10,866 nt of DNA from Bacillota bacterium (lineage in GTDB: Bacteria; Bacillota; Clostridia; Christensenellales; Borkfalkiaceae): positions 1 to 10,866 of the forward strand of contig QAKO01000016.1 of assembly GCA_003343765.1 (NCBI GenBank). Direction: 5' to 3'. Both the position numbers and the translations under genes were made by a program. This document shows, piece after piece, positions 5,188 through 10,866 of the stretch. The first letter of the stretch is position 1, and the number at the start of each line of letters is the position of its first letter. The notes under the pieces are model-generated. The model did no database searches. It had not been told where the DNA came from and saw only the letters and a program-made list of their open reading frames with translations.

Positions 5188-5887
5188 AGGAAGGAATGCC
5201 GTACTGGAGCTTTTGAAGACTTCGGCAACGGTCGATAAGATATTGATGCAGAAGGGAGCGGAGCATTCTGCGGGGCGGATCTTTGCTATGGCGCGCGAGA
5301 AAAATATCCGCGTGCAGTTTGCGGACGGGAAGGCATTGGATCGGGAAAGCGAAACGGGCAGGCACCAAGGTGTGATCGCCTATGTTTCCGATTACGAATA
5401 TGCTGATTTTGACCGTTTTCTTGAAAAGAAAGAGGCACCGCGCTTTGTAGTGATCTGTGACGGGATCGAAGACGTACACAATCTGGGCAGTATTCTGCGG
5501 GTGGCGGAATGTGCGGGCGCGGACGGTGTGATCATCCCGAAGAACAAGAGTGCGCAGGTAAACGGAGCGGTGGTGCGCATATCGGAAGGCGCGGCAAACC
5601 ATATAGCGGTGGCGCGCGTGCCGGGGATAAATTATGCCATTGACGAACTGAAAAAGAGCGGATATTGGGTCTACGGGTTGGAAGCGGACGGAGAAAATAT
5701 TTACGGAACCGATCTGCGCGGCGATATAGCTTTGGTAGTCGGCGGAGAGGACAGGGGGATTTCGCGGCTCACGCGTGAGAAGTGCGACAAGATCCTGTCG
5801 TTGCCGTTGAAGGGCAATGTCAATTCGCTGAATGCGTCGGTTGCACTGGGTATAGCGGCATATGAGGCGGTGCGGCAAAGATCATGA
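5177..5887 (+). CDS. rlmB: 23S rRNA (guanosine-2'-O-)-methyltransferase, RlmB/TrmH (SpoU) family
   Basis: A SPOUT-class methyltransferase that uses S-adenosylmethionine to 2'-O-methylate a guanosine in 23S rRNA. At 236 residues it has the family's length. Residues 1-75 form the small L30e-like substrate-binding domain, opening with KIEGRNAVLELL and ending near GRHQGVIAYV. The catalytic domain has motif 1, DGIEDVHNLGSILR (95-108, with N102 and R108), motif 2, VVGGEDRGISRL (187-198), and motif 3, SLPLKGNVNSLNASVA (208-223), which form the knotted SAM site. The ATG at 5177 lies inside the end of mrnC, preceded by CGGAGAG, and the stop overlaps the sigH start (ATGA). Such tight packing implies one transcript with coupled translation. 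The B. subtilis orthologue YacO sits in the same order before sigH. Exact target nucleotide is inferred. Confidence 0.92.
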   Translation: MKIEGRNAVLELLKTSATVDKILMQKGAEHSAGRIFAMAREKNIRVQFADGKALDRESETGRHQGVIAYVSDYEYADFDRFLEKKEAPRFVVICDGIEDVHNLGSILRVAECAGADGVIIPKNKSAQVNGAVVRISEGAANHIAVARVPGINYAIDELKKSGYWVYGLEADGENIYGTDLRGDIALVVGGEDRGISRLTREKCDKILSLPLKGNVNSLNASVALGIAAYEAVRQRS

Positions 5888-6453
5888 CGGATGAAGCAAT
5901 GGCGCAGGCGGCGCAGACCGGGGACCGCGCGGCGGCGGAAAAACTTCTCGAAAAGTATAAAAATGCAGTGCGAGGGATCGCGCGCGGCTATTTTCTGGAA
6001 GGCGGGGATGCTGAAGATCTGGTGCAGGAAGGCATGATCGGACTGTATTCGGCCGTAACGGGCTATCGGGACGGTGGGATGAGTTTTAAAAATTTCGCAT
6101 ACCTTTGCATACATCGGCGTATTCTGAGTGCAGTCAAGAGCGCGGCGCGGAAGAAACATTCCGCCTTGAACACATACGTGCCGCTGTTTGATGCGGACGG
6201 GCAGTGTATGGAGCTTATTACGCAGGAAAACCCGGAAACCATGCTGATCGGCGGAGAGGAACGGGGCGAGTTTTTGGCGTTGCTGCAGAAAAATCTCACG
6301 CAGGCAGAGTATTCGGCTCTGACCGATTATATGGAAGGGTTGAGCATCGGAGAGATCGCGCGGAAAGAGAACAGGAGCGAGAAGAGCGCGGAAAATGCTG
6401 TCCAGCGAGCGAAGAAAAAAGTTTTGCAGATATTAAAGGACAGGAAAAACTGA
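5884..6453 (+). CDS. sigH: RNA polymerase sigma factor, SigH (Spo0H)-like
   Basis: Region 2 (about residues 18-95) contains EKYKNAVRGIARGYFLEGGD, then AEDLVQEGMIGLY, then SFKNFAYLCIHRRILSAVK and ARKKHSALNTYVPL, all closely resembling B. subtilis SigH. Region 4 (about 139-186) has LTQAEYSAL, GLSIGEIA and SEKSAENAVQRAKKKV, the -35-binding helix-turn-helix. At 189 residues it is somewhat shorter than B. subtilis SigH (about 218), mainly at the N-terminus and the linker. SigH directs stationary-phase and early sporulation genes in Bacillus. The ATG overlaps the rlmB TGA as ATGA, with no strong ribosome binding site, so translation probably depends on rlmB. Position after mrnC-rlmB supports the SigH assignment; yacP, which often lies between, is missing. 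Dependence of any promoter here on this factor is unknown. Confidence 0.87.
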   Translation: MTDEAMAQAAQTGDRAAAEKLLEKYKNAVRGIARGYFLEGGDAEDLVQEGMIGLYSAVTGYRDGGMSFKNFAYLCIHRRILSAVKSAARKKHSALNTYVPLFDADGQCMELITQENPETMLIGGEERGEFLALLQKNLTQAEYSALTDYMEGLSIGEIARKENRSEKSAENAVQRAKKKVLQILKDRKN

Positions 6454-6504
6454 GCGGAATTTGAACGCGGAACAGCAGATGCCGATCCGCGTAAGGAGAT
6501 AATT

Positions 6505-8169
6505 ATGGCATATCAGGCTTTGTACCGCACCTTTCGGCCGTCTACGTTGGACGGGTTGGTGCGGCAGGAACATATCGTAAAAATACTGGCGAATCAGATC
6601 GAAACGGGCAGGGTCGGACACGCGTATTTATTTTGCGGGCCGCGCGGAACAGGCAAAACCAGTACTGCGAAGATTTTTGCGAAGGCGATCAACTGTCTGC
6701 ATCCCGTAAACGGTTCACCGTGCGGAAAATGTGAGGTGTGTAAAGCGCTTGCGGATCCTGCCAACCTGGATATTTCGGAGATCGATGCGGCGTCCAACAA
6801 CGGCGTGAACGAAATGCGCGATCTGCGTGAAAAGGTACAGTATCCTCCTGTTTCGGCGCGCTTTAAAGTTTATATTATCGACGAAGTCCATATGCTTTCC
6901 GATTCGGCGTTCAACGCGCTTTTAAAGACTTTGGAAGAACCTCCCAAGCATGCGGTGTTTATTCTGGCAACGACCGAGCCGCATAAACTTCCTGCGACCA
7001 TTCTTTCAAGGTGTATGCGGTTTGATTTCAAACTCATCCCGCAGGAAGATATCGAAGAGCATCTGAAAAAGATTCTGCAGGAGATCGGCAAGGAATACGA
7101 AGACGAAGCGGTTTCGGCGATCGCGCGCGCAGGGGCAGGCAGTATGCGTGACAGTCTTTCGGTGGCGGATATCTGTATCTCGTACAGCAAGGGTAAGCTG
7201 ACATACGCGGATGTCTGCGAGGTGTTGGGTTCGGCAGATTTTTACGAAGTTGCGAAGTTGGGCGAAAGCGTTCTGAAAGAGGACGTGTCCGCAGCTCTTT
7301 CCGAAACGGAAAAGGTGATCGCATCGGGCAAGGGTGTGGGCGTGCTGGCAAAAGATATGCTGACATTTTTAAACCGCTGCACGATCGCGAAGACCTGCCG
7401 CAACGCCCAGGAGCTTCTGGGACTACCTGCCGAAATGTTTGCGGAAGTCAAGCGCATTGCGGACGCCGCTGACGGCAGAAAGATCCTGCGCACGAGCGAA
7501 ATTTTTGCGCAGGTGGAAACGGATCTTCGCTATTCCACGTCGCCGCGGATTCTTTTTGAAACGGCGATCGCTAAGGCTTGTCTGCCGCAGGCGGATCAGG
7601 ATGTGCTGACTTTGGCACGGCGGTTGGATGCGCTGGAGGCAAAATTAAGAAGCGGCGGATTTTCCGCACCGCAGGCTTCGCCGCAGGGCGCGCGCATGAC
7701 GGAAGATTCTGATTCTCCGTTTACGGAAAGCGTGCCGCGCCGCGCGGCGCGGCCGCGCATGGCAGAAGAAGAACCGCCCGCGGAGCTTTTTTCTGCGCCG
7801 CGCACATCGTTTGCAGACAGAAAACCCGAAATTGCAGGGAATACGAACGCGCTGGAAAACAGAAAGGCGGCGGGTGCGCTGTTTATGCGGTCTTTAAGAA
7901 AAAATGTCAAGAGCGGCGTGTTGTTTACGATGTGTCAGGATCTGGAAACTTCGTTCGAAGGGGATACGTTCGTGCTTACGACAGACAACGAAGTCATAGC
8001 CTCGCGGCTGAACAGTACGGAAAATCATAAGAGCCTGCAGCAGGCGTTGGAAGCGATCGGGATTCATGATTTTGTGGTACGGCAAAAAGGAGAGAAGGCG
8101 GATCCTGCGAAAGAGCAGATTGAACAGCTCAAGCGGGATTTTCCCGATACGGACATTGAAGTAAAATAG
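6505..8169 (+). CDS. dnaX: DNA polymerase III subunits gamma and tau (clamp loader ATPase)
   Basis: The protein is the ATPase of the replicative clamp loader, which places the sliding clamp on primed DNA and links polymerase to the fork. Start ATG 6505 follows AAGGAG with six bases between. The AAA+ module has Walker A GPRGTGKT (45-52), a zinc module C64, C73, C76, C79, Walker B DEVH (126-129), sensor 1 ATTEPHKLP (around 154-162), and the SRC arginine finger in ILSRCMRF. Domain III runs to about residue 370. A low-complexity Arg/Ala/Pro/Glu linker (about 385-440) and a C-terminal domain ending in FPDTDIEV follow, giving a full-length tau-type protein of 554 residues. A perfect 20-bp GC palindrome (7734-7753) lies in the linker. 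It is followed by ybaB and recR as in B. subtilis, but no SRP RNA gene precedes it. Confidence 0.97.
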   Translation: MAYQALYRTFRPSTLDGLVRQEHIVKILANQIETGRVGHAYLFCGPRGTGKTSTAKIFAKAINCLHPVNGSPCGKCEVCKALADPANLDISEIDAASNNGVNEMRDLREKVQYPPVSARFKVYIIDEVHMLSDSAFNALLKTLEEPPKHAVFILATTEPHKLPATILSRCMRFDFKLIPQEDIEEHLKKILQEIGKEYEDEAVSAIARAGAGSMRDSLSVADICISYSKGKLTYADVCEVLGSADFYEVAKLGESVLKEDVSAALSETEKVIASGKGVGVLAKDMLTFLNRCTIAKTCRNAQELLGLPAEMFAEVKRIADAADGRKILRTSEIFAQVETDLRYSTSPRILFETAIAKACLPQADQDVLTLARRLDALEAKLRSGGFSAPQASPQGARMTEDSDSPFTESVPRRAARPRMAEEEPPAELFSAPRTSFADRKPEIAGNTNALENRKAAGALFMRSLRKNVKSGVLFTMCQDLETSFEGDTFVLTTDNEVIASRLNSTENHKSLQQALEAIGIHDFVVRQKGEKADPAKEQIEQLKRDFPDTDIEVK

Positions 8170-8275
8170 GAAAATAGCAACAAGATTCACGGCAGACAAA
8201 AGTTTACGGGGAACTTGTCGGATAAGCGGCGCGAAGAGCGCAGGAACAGAAAGACAGAAAAGGAAGGATAGAAAA

Positions 8276-8614
8276 ATGGCAGGATTTAAAGGCGGAATGG
8301 GTGGCGGAAATATGCAGAACCTGATGAAGCAGGCGCAGAAAATGCAGGAACAGCTGCAGGAAACGGAAAAACTTCTGGAGGACTGGGAGATCGTGGGCAC
8401 GAGCGGCGGAGAAGCGGTGGTCGTGTACATGAATGCGAAAAAGAAGATCGACGGGATCGAGTTGGATCCGAAAGTGGTTGATCCCGAAGACGTCGAGATG
8501 CTGGAAGATCTGATCATGGCGGCGATCAACGACGGTTATAAAAAAGCGGACGAAGTTTACCAGGAAAAGATGGGCCCGTTCGGCGGAATGGGCGGCATGG
8601 GAGGCCTTTTTTAA
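8276..8614 (+). CDS. ybaB: YbaB/EbfC-family nucleoid-associated protein
   Basis: This small DNA-binding protein forms tweezer-like dimers in characterised relatives and is associated with the nucleoid. The 112-residue product has the family plan: a Gly/Met-rich start (GFKGGMGGGNMQNLMKQAQ), a long helix with QAQKMQEQLQETEKLL, a beta sheet core (VGTSGGEAVVVYMNAKKKI, then GIELDP), the block DVEMLEDLIMAAINDGYKKA, and a Gly/Met-rich tail (GPFGGMGGMGG). Start ATG 8276 is preceded by AAGGAAGG with eight bases between. It lies 106 bases after dnaX, a gap in which I see no RNA gene or terminator, and three bases before recR. The dnaX-ybaB-recR order is widely conserved and suggests a link to replication or repair, though the precise role remains unclear. 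Confidence 0.95.
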   Translation: MAGFKGGMGGGNMQNLMKQAQKMQEQLQETEKLLEDWEIVGTSGGEAVVVYMNAKKKIDGIELDPKVVDPEDVEMLEDLIMAAINDGYKKADEVYQEKMGPFGGMGGMGGLF

Positions 8615-8617
8615 ACA

Positions 8618-9211
8618 ATGCAAGTCTACATTGAACCGATCGGAAGGCTGATCAACGAGTTTTCCAAACTCCCCGGGGTCGGCAAAAAGTCAGCCCAGCG
8701 GTATGCCTATAAGATCATCAACATGACGGAGAGCGAAGCGCAGGAATTTGCCGCCGCGATCCTGAACGTAAAAAAGAAAGTCCGTTATTGCAAAGTATGC
8801 GGAAATTTTACGGAAGATGAGGAGTGCGAGATCTGTCGTCAGCGCGATCACCGCGTGATCTGTGTTGTGAAAGAACCGAAAGACGTCATTGCACTGGAAA
8901 AACTTCACGAATACAAGGGAGTGTACCATGTCCTGCACGGAGTGATCAACCCGATGGAAGGGATCGGACCGAACGATATCCGTATCCGCGAGCTTTTAGC
9001 CCGCGTAGGCAAAGAGCCGGTGGAAGAAGTGATCCTTGCGACCAATCCCGACGTGGAAGGGGATGCGACGGCTCTTTATATTGCCAAACTTTTAAAACCG
9101 CTGGAGATCAAAGTTACGCGGCTCAGCAGAGGGATCCCCATCGGTTCGGAGATCGAATATACCGACGATGTAACGCTTTCGCGCGCCTTTATTGAACGGA
9201 AAGAAATTTAA
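8618..9211 (+). CDS. recR: Recombination mediator protein RecR
   Basis: RecR acts with RecO (and RecF) to load RecA on single-stranded DNA during gap repair. The 197-residue product has all family parts: an N-terminal helix-hairpin-helix (FSKLPGVGKKSAQRYAYKI, residues 15-33), a four-Cys zinc site (C58, C61, C70, C73), a Toprim domain (from about residue 80, with CVVKEPKDVIALE and LATNPDVEGDATALYIA), and the C-terminal block VTRLSRGIPIGSEIEYTDD with its Walker B-like region. The start ATG lies three bases after the ybaB stop; a GGGAGG inside the ybaB end is 13 bases upstream, so coupling to ybaB is likely. Length and motifs are normal. This gene probably ends the operon that begins at mrnC, because a possible promoter and a strong ribosome binding site for gpsA follow. 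Confidence 0.97.
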   Translation: MQVYIEPIGRLINEFSKLPGVGKKSAQRYAYKIINMTESEAQEFAAAILNVKKKVRYCKVCGNFTEDEECEICRQRDHRVICVVKEPKDVIALEKLHEYKGVYHVLHGVINPMEGIGPNDIRIRELLARVGKEPVEEVILATNPDVEGDATALYIAKLLKPLEIKVTRLSRGIPIGSEIEYTDDVTLSRAFIERKEI

Positions 9212-9249
9212 GTTTACGGTAAAATTATTTTCGTTTCTTAGGTACGTAA

Positions 9250-9255
9250 TACAAT
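9250..9255 (+). promoter_or_regulatory. Possible -10 element upstream of gpsA
   Basis: TACAAT lies in the AT-rich 80-base gap between recR and gpsA. No clear -35 is visible (TTTTCG, 9228-9233, is weak). Transcription would start near 9262, giving a leader of about 30 bases that contains the gpsA ribosome binding site. Read-through from recR is also possible, since no terminator lies between. Confidence 0.4.
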
Positions 9256-9278
9256 TTTATGGACAAAAACAGGAAATC

Positions 9279-9285
9279 GGAGGGG
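9279..9285 (+). promoter_or_regulatory. Ribosome binding site that sets the TTG start of gpsA
   Basis: GGAGGGG is the strongest Shine-Dalgarno sequence in this gap and lies six bases before the TTG at 9292. The upstream in-frame ATG at 9259 has no ribosome binding site and would lie at or before the start of a transcript from the TACAAT at 9250. Confidence 0.75.
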
Positions 9286-9291
9286 AATAAA

Positions 9292-10287
9292 TTGAATAAA
9301 ATATCGGTGCTTGGCTGTGGAAGATGGGGTTCGTTTATTGCATGGTATCTTGCAACGAAGAAAGGAAAAGAAGTCTGGTCGTGGGGGCCGGACGGCGATT
9401 ATTCGTACGAAGTTTTGAAAAATACCGGCAAGAACGAATACGTTACCTTGGATAAGAGCATTGTTCTGACCTGTGATCTTGCGAAGGCGGTGGCGCGCGC
9501 GGAGATCATTATCATTTCGATCAGTTCGCAAGGGTTGCGCGGTTTTATCGAGAAAATCAAGGCCTGCGGTGATGTTTCCGAGAAATATTTTGTTCTCTGC
9601 ATGAAGGGGATCGAAGTGGAAACGGGCGAACGCCTTTCGCAGATTCTGATCGATGCGGGCATAGCGAAAGAGCGGATCGCGGTCTGGGTAGGCCCGGGTC
9701 ATATCCAGGATTTCACGGCGGGCATTCCGAATTGCATGGTCATCGACAGCTACAACGTGGAACTGAAAAAAATGCTGGCGGACGATTTCAAGAGCGATCT
9801 GATCCGTTTTTATTACGGGAACGACATTATCGGCACGGAGATCGGCGCCGCGGCAAAGAACGTGATGGGTATTGCGGCGGGCGTACTGGACGGCGGCGGC
9901 ATATCTACGCTGAAAGGACCTCTGATGTCGCGCGGGGCAAGGGAAGTTGCAAGGCTGATCAAGGCTCTCGGCGGCAATGAGCTTTCCGCATACGGTCTGG
10001 CACATTTAGGTGATTATGAAACGACGCTCTTTTCGCACCATTCTCACAATCGTATGTACGGGGAAATGCTGGTGAAAGGGCAGAAATTTGAAAAACTTGC
10101 CGAAGGTGTTATGACGGCGGCGGCCATGAAAAAACTGGGCGAAAAACTGGGTGTGGATCTTCCGATCACGGACGCAGTTTACGATATCTGCTTTACCGAT
10201 TCGCCGCTGAATAACAAAGACGGCAAGAATCTTTGCATGGATATTATATTGAAATTGTTCTCGCGCGATACGAAGTTTGAGTTTTGA
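9292..10287 (+). CDS. gpsA: NAD(P)-dependent glycerol-3-phosphate dehydrogenase, divergent
   Basis: The enzyme reduces dihydroxyacetone phosphate to sn-glycerol 3-phosphate for phospholipid synthesis. I choose TTG 9292 (331 residues) because of the strong ribosome binding site and because the protein then begins NKISVLGCGRWGSF, with the Rossmann GxGxxG at 8-13. Further matches are K105 in MKGIE, GPGHIQDF at 134-141 (usually GPSHAEE-like), K189 in GAAAKNVMGIAAG, and HNR at 252-254, where the substrate-binding Arg of the SRN-type motif lies. The blocks GPLMSRGAREVARL and GLAHLGDYETT also fit. Several motif residues differ from the standard family (GPGH for GPSH, HSHNR for the usual SRNR), so it belongs to a divergent GpsA branch, and a related dehydrogenase substrate cannot be excluded. 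The lipoprotein gene follows 29 bases later, possibly co-transcribed. Confidence 0.88.
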   Translation: MNKISVLGCGRWGSFIAWYLATKKGKEVWSWGPDGDYSYEVLKNTGKNEYVTLDKSIVLTCDLAKAVARAEIIIISISSQGLRGFIEKIKACGDVSEKYFVLCMKGIEVETGERLSQILIDAGIAKERIAVWVGPGHIQDFTAGIPNCMVIDSYNVELKKMLADDFKSDLIRFYYGNDIIGTEIGAAAKNVMGIAAGVLDGGGISTLKGPLMSRGAREVARLIKALGGNELSAYGLAHLGDYETTLFSHHSHNRMYGEMLVKGQKFEKLAEGVMTAAAMKKLGEKLGVDLPITDAVYDICFTDSPLNNKDGKNLCMDIILKLFSRDTKFEF

Positions 10288-10316
10288 GAGAAAAATTTTT
10301 TAAAAAAGAGGGGATT

Positions 10317-10796
10317 ATGAAAAAGGGAATATTTTGTATGCTGTTTGCGGTGCTTGCTTTGTTTTCACTTGCCGGTTGTGCGGGGGGCGGAAATTTGGTT
10401 TCCGGAAACACGAAAACAGCGGAGGTCGCACTGAACAAGAAATATGTATTTCAAGAGGACATAGCTTTGGAAGAAGGTGAGCAAAGTTATTTCATATTCA
10501 CAGACAGTGATGAAGGGTGTTATCACTATTATTCCTACTTTTACAATGAATATCAAGGGGCAGAAGAGATTACCGAATTTACTGTTTATTTTAAGTATTA
10601 TATTGTGGATGATGTACTGACCTGCTTCTTTGACTCTGTCGAGTATGGAGAAAAACATACGGAAGAGAAGGATCAGGTGAAGACTTATTGGAAAAATACG
10701 TTGGCGGCAAATAAGAATTATCTGATGAACACGGGCGGAAACTACTATGTCAACGTGGATTTTCTGGAAAATGAGATTCCGAACTTCGGAAAATAA
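10317..10796 (+). CDS. Putative lipoprotein of unknown function, Tyr-rich
   Basis: I do not recognise this protein. The ATG at 10317 follows AAGAGGGG closely, and the 159-residue product begins with a classical lipoprotein signal: MKKG, a hydrophobic core, and the lipobox LAGC with the lipidated Cys at residue 21. A short Gly/Ser/Asn/Thr linker (22-35) leads to an acidic, aromatic-rich domain, including a cluster of six Tyr in residues 69-79 and alternating aromatic residues (TVYFKYYIV, YYVNV) that suggest beta strands. Cys68 and Cys103 could form a disulfide outside the cell. The predicted location is the outer face of the membrane. It follows gpsA by 29 bases and precedes a GC-rich hairpin, so it may be the last gene of that transcript. 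It may be an adhesin, binding or envelope-stress protein, but nothing shows this. Confidence 0.85.
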   Translation: MKKGIFCMLFAVLALFSLAGCAGGGNLVSGNTKTAEVALNKKYVFQEDIALEEGEQSYFIFTDSDEGCYHYYSYFYNEYQGAEEITEFTVYFKYYIVDDVLTCFFDSVEYGEKHTEEKDQVKTYWKNTLAANKNYLMNTGGNYYVNVDFLENEIPNFGK

Positions 10797-10804
10797 GACG
10801 GAAG

Positions 10805-10832
10805 ATGCGCGCCGAAATTTTTCGGCGCGCAT
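10805..10832 (+). terminator. GC-rich hairpin after lipoprotein gene
   Basis: ATGCGCGCCG (10805-10814) pairs with CGGCGCGCAT (10823-10832) around AAATTTTT, and AAA/TTT in that loop can extend the stem to 13 bp. It begins eight bases after the lipoprotein stop codon. The following TCTTATC is a weak U-tract, so termination efficiency is uncertain. Downstream bases end with AAAGGA, which could be a ribosome binding site for a gene beyond the window. Confidence 0.75.
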
Positions 10833-10866
10833 TCTTATCGTAGAAGAAAAGGGAAATTTGAAAGGA

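Noticed and set aside
5129..5878. Long minus-strand open frame opposite rlmB (249 codons)
   Set aside because: It lies opposite a clear rlmB with full motifs; the peptide is Arg/His/Cys-rich in the way of antisense shadows and has no recognisable domain.
7897..7910. Possible dnaX frameshift site A-AAA-AAT in the correct phase
   Set aside because: The -1 frame stays open for about 40 codons instead of ending at once, and no suitable hairpin or internal Shine-Dalgarno was seen at the right distance; Bacillota dnaX usually does not use frameshifting.
8170..8275. SRP RNA or other small RNA between dnaX and ybaB, or before dnaX
   Set aside because: I saw no SRP Alu or S-domain signature, and the gaps (106 and 51 bases) lack promoter or terminator structure.
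9238..10005. Long minus-strand open frame opposite gpsA (255 codons)
   Set aside because: It lies opposite a recognisable gpsA, and the peptide shows no family features.
1..10866. CRISPR array, insertion sequence, phage or defence module
   Set aside because: No spaced direct repeats, transposase, integrase or defence-type protein was found; the content is housekeeping genes on one strand.

Overview
The window looks like chromosomal core-genome DNA from a member of the Bacillota, most likely an uncultured Clostridia lineage. The evidence is a set of Gram-positive housekeeping genes: mini-RNase III, RlmB, a SigH-like sigma factor, and dnaX-ybaB-recR. A CwlD-like amidase, a fused-type 2-hydroxyacyl-CoA dehydratase activase and a lipobox protein add to this. 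SigH plus a CwlD-like amidase fits an endospore-forming ancestry but does not prove that this organism sporulates. All genes lie on the + strand. I see no mobile element, CRISPR array, tRNA or rRNA.

Layout. Bases 1-594 hold the 3' end of a large activase-type gene. Bases 595-888 are AT-rich and non-coding, with several inverted repeats. Bases 889-1554 encode a Cys-rich Crp/Fnr-family regulator. A perfect TGTGAC-TAG-GTCACA palindrome begins directly after its stop codon, about 42 bp upstream of the predicted start of a queD-like transcript (1625-2191). That transcript ends at a very long hairpin terminator (2205-2253). A type I asparaginase gene (2485-3486) has its own extended -10 promoter. 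A CwlD-like cell-wall amidase gene (3764-4444) ends before a second long palindromic terminator (4538-4579).

Bases 4751-4779 form a near-consensus sigma-A promoter whose predicted start point is the A of the mrnC start codon, so a leaderless mRNA is predicted. The promoter opens a compact run: mrnC-rlmB-sigH (overlapping genes), then dnaX-ybaB-recR. This joins two gene groups that are separate in Bacillus subtilis: mrnC-rlmB-(yacP)-sigH, and dnaX-ybaB-recR. The run combines ribosome maturation (23S rRNA processing and 2'-O-methylation), a stationary-phase/sporulation-type sigma factor, the DNA polymerase III clamp loader and recombinational repair. A divergent gpsA (TTG start, strong ribosome binding site) and an unrecognised Tyr-rich lipoprotein follow, with a GC-rich hairpin at the end.

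No obviously new multi-gene system is present. The points most worth following are: (i) the Crp/Fnr regulator whose recognition helix matches the TGTGA-reading type, next to a matching palindrome at class II activation distance from queD; (ii) the QueD-like protein, which lacks the usual catalytic Cys and carries a C-terminal zinc ribbon; (iii) predicted leaderless transcripts; and (iv) unusually long, nearly perfect terminator hairpins.
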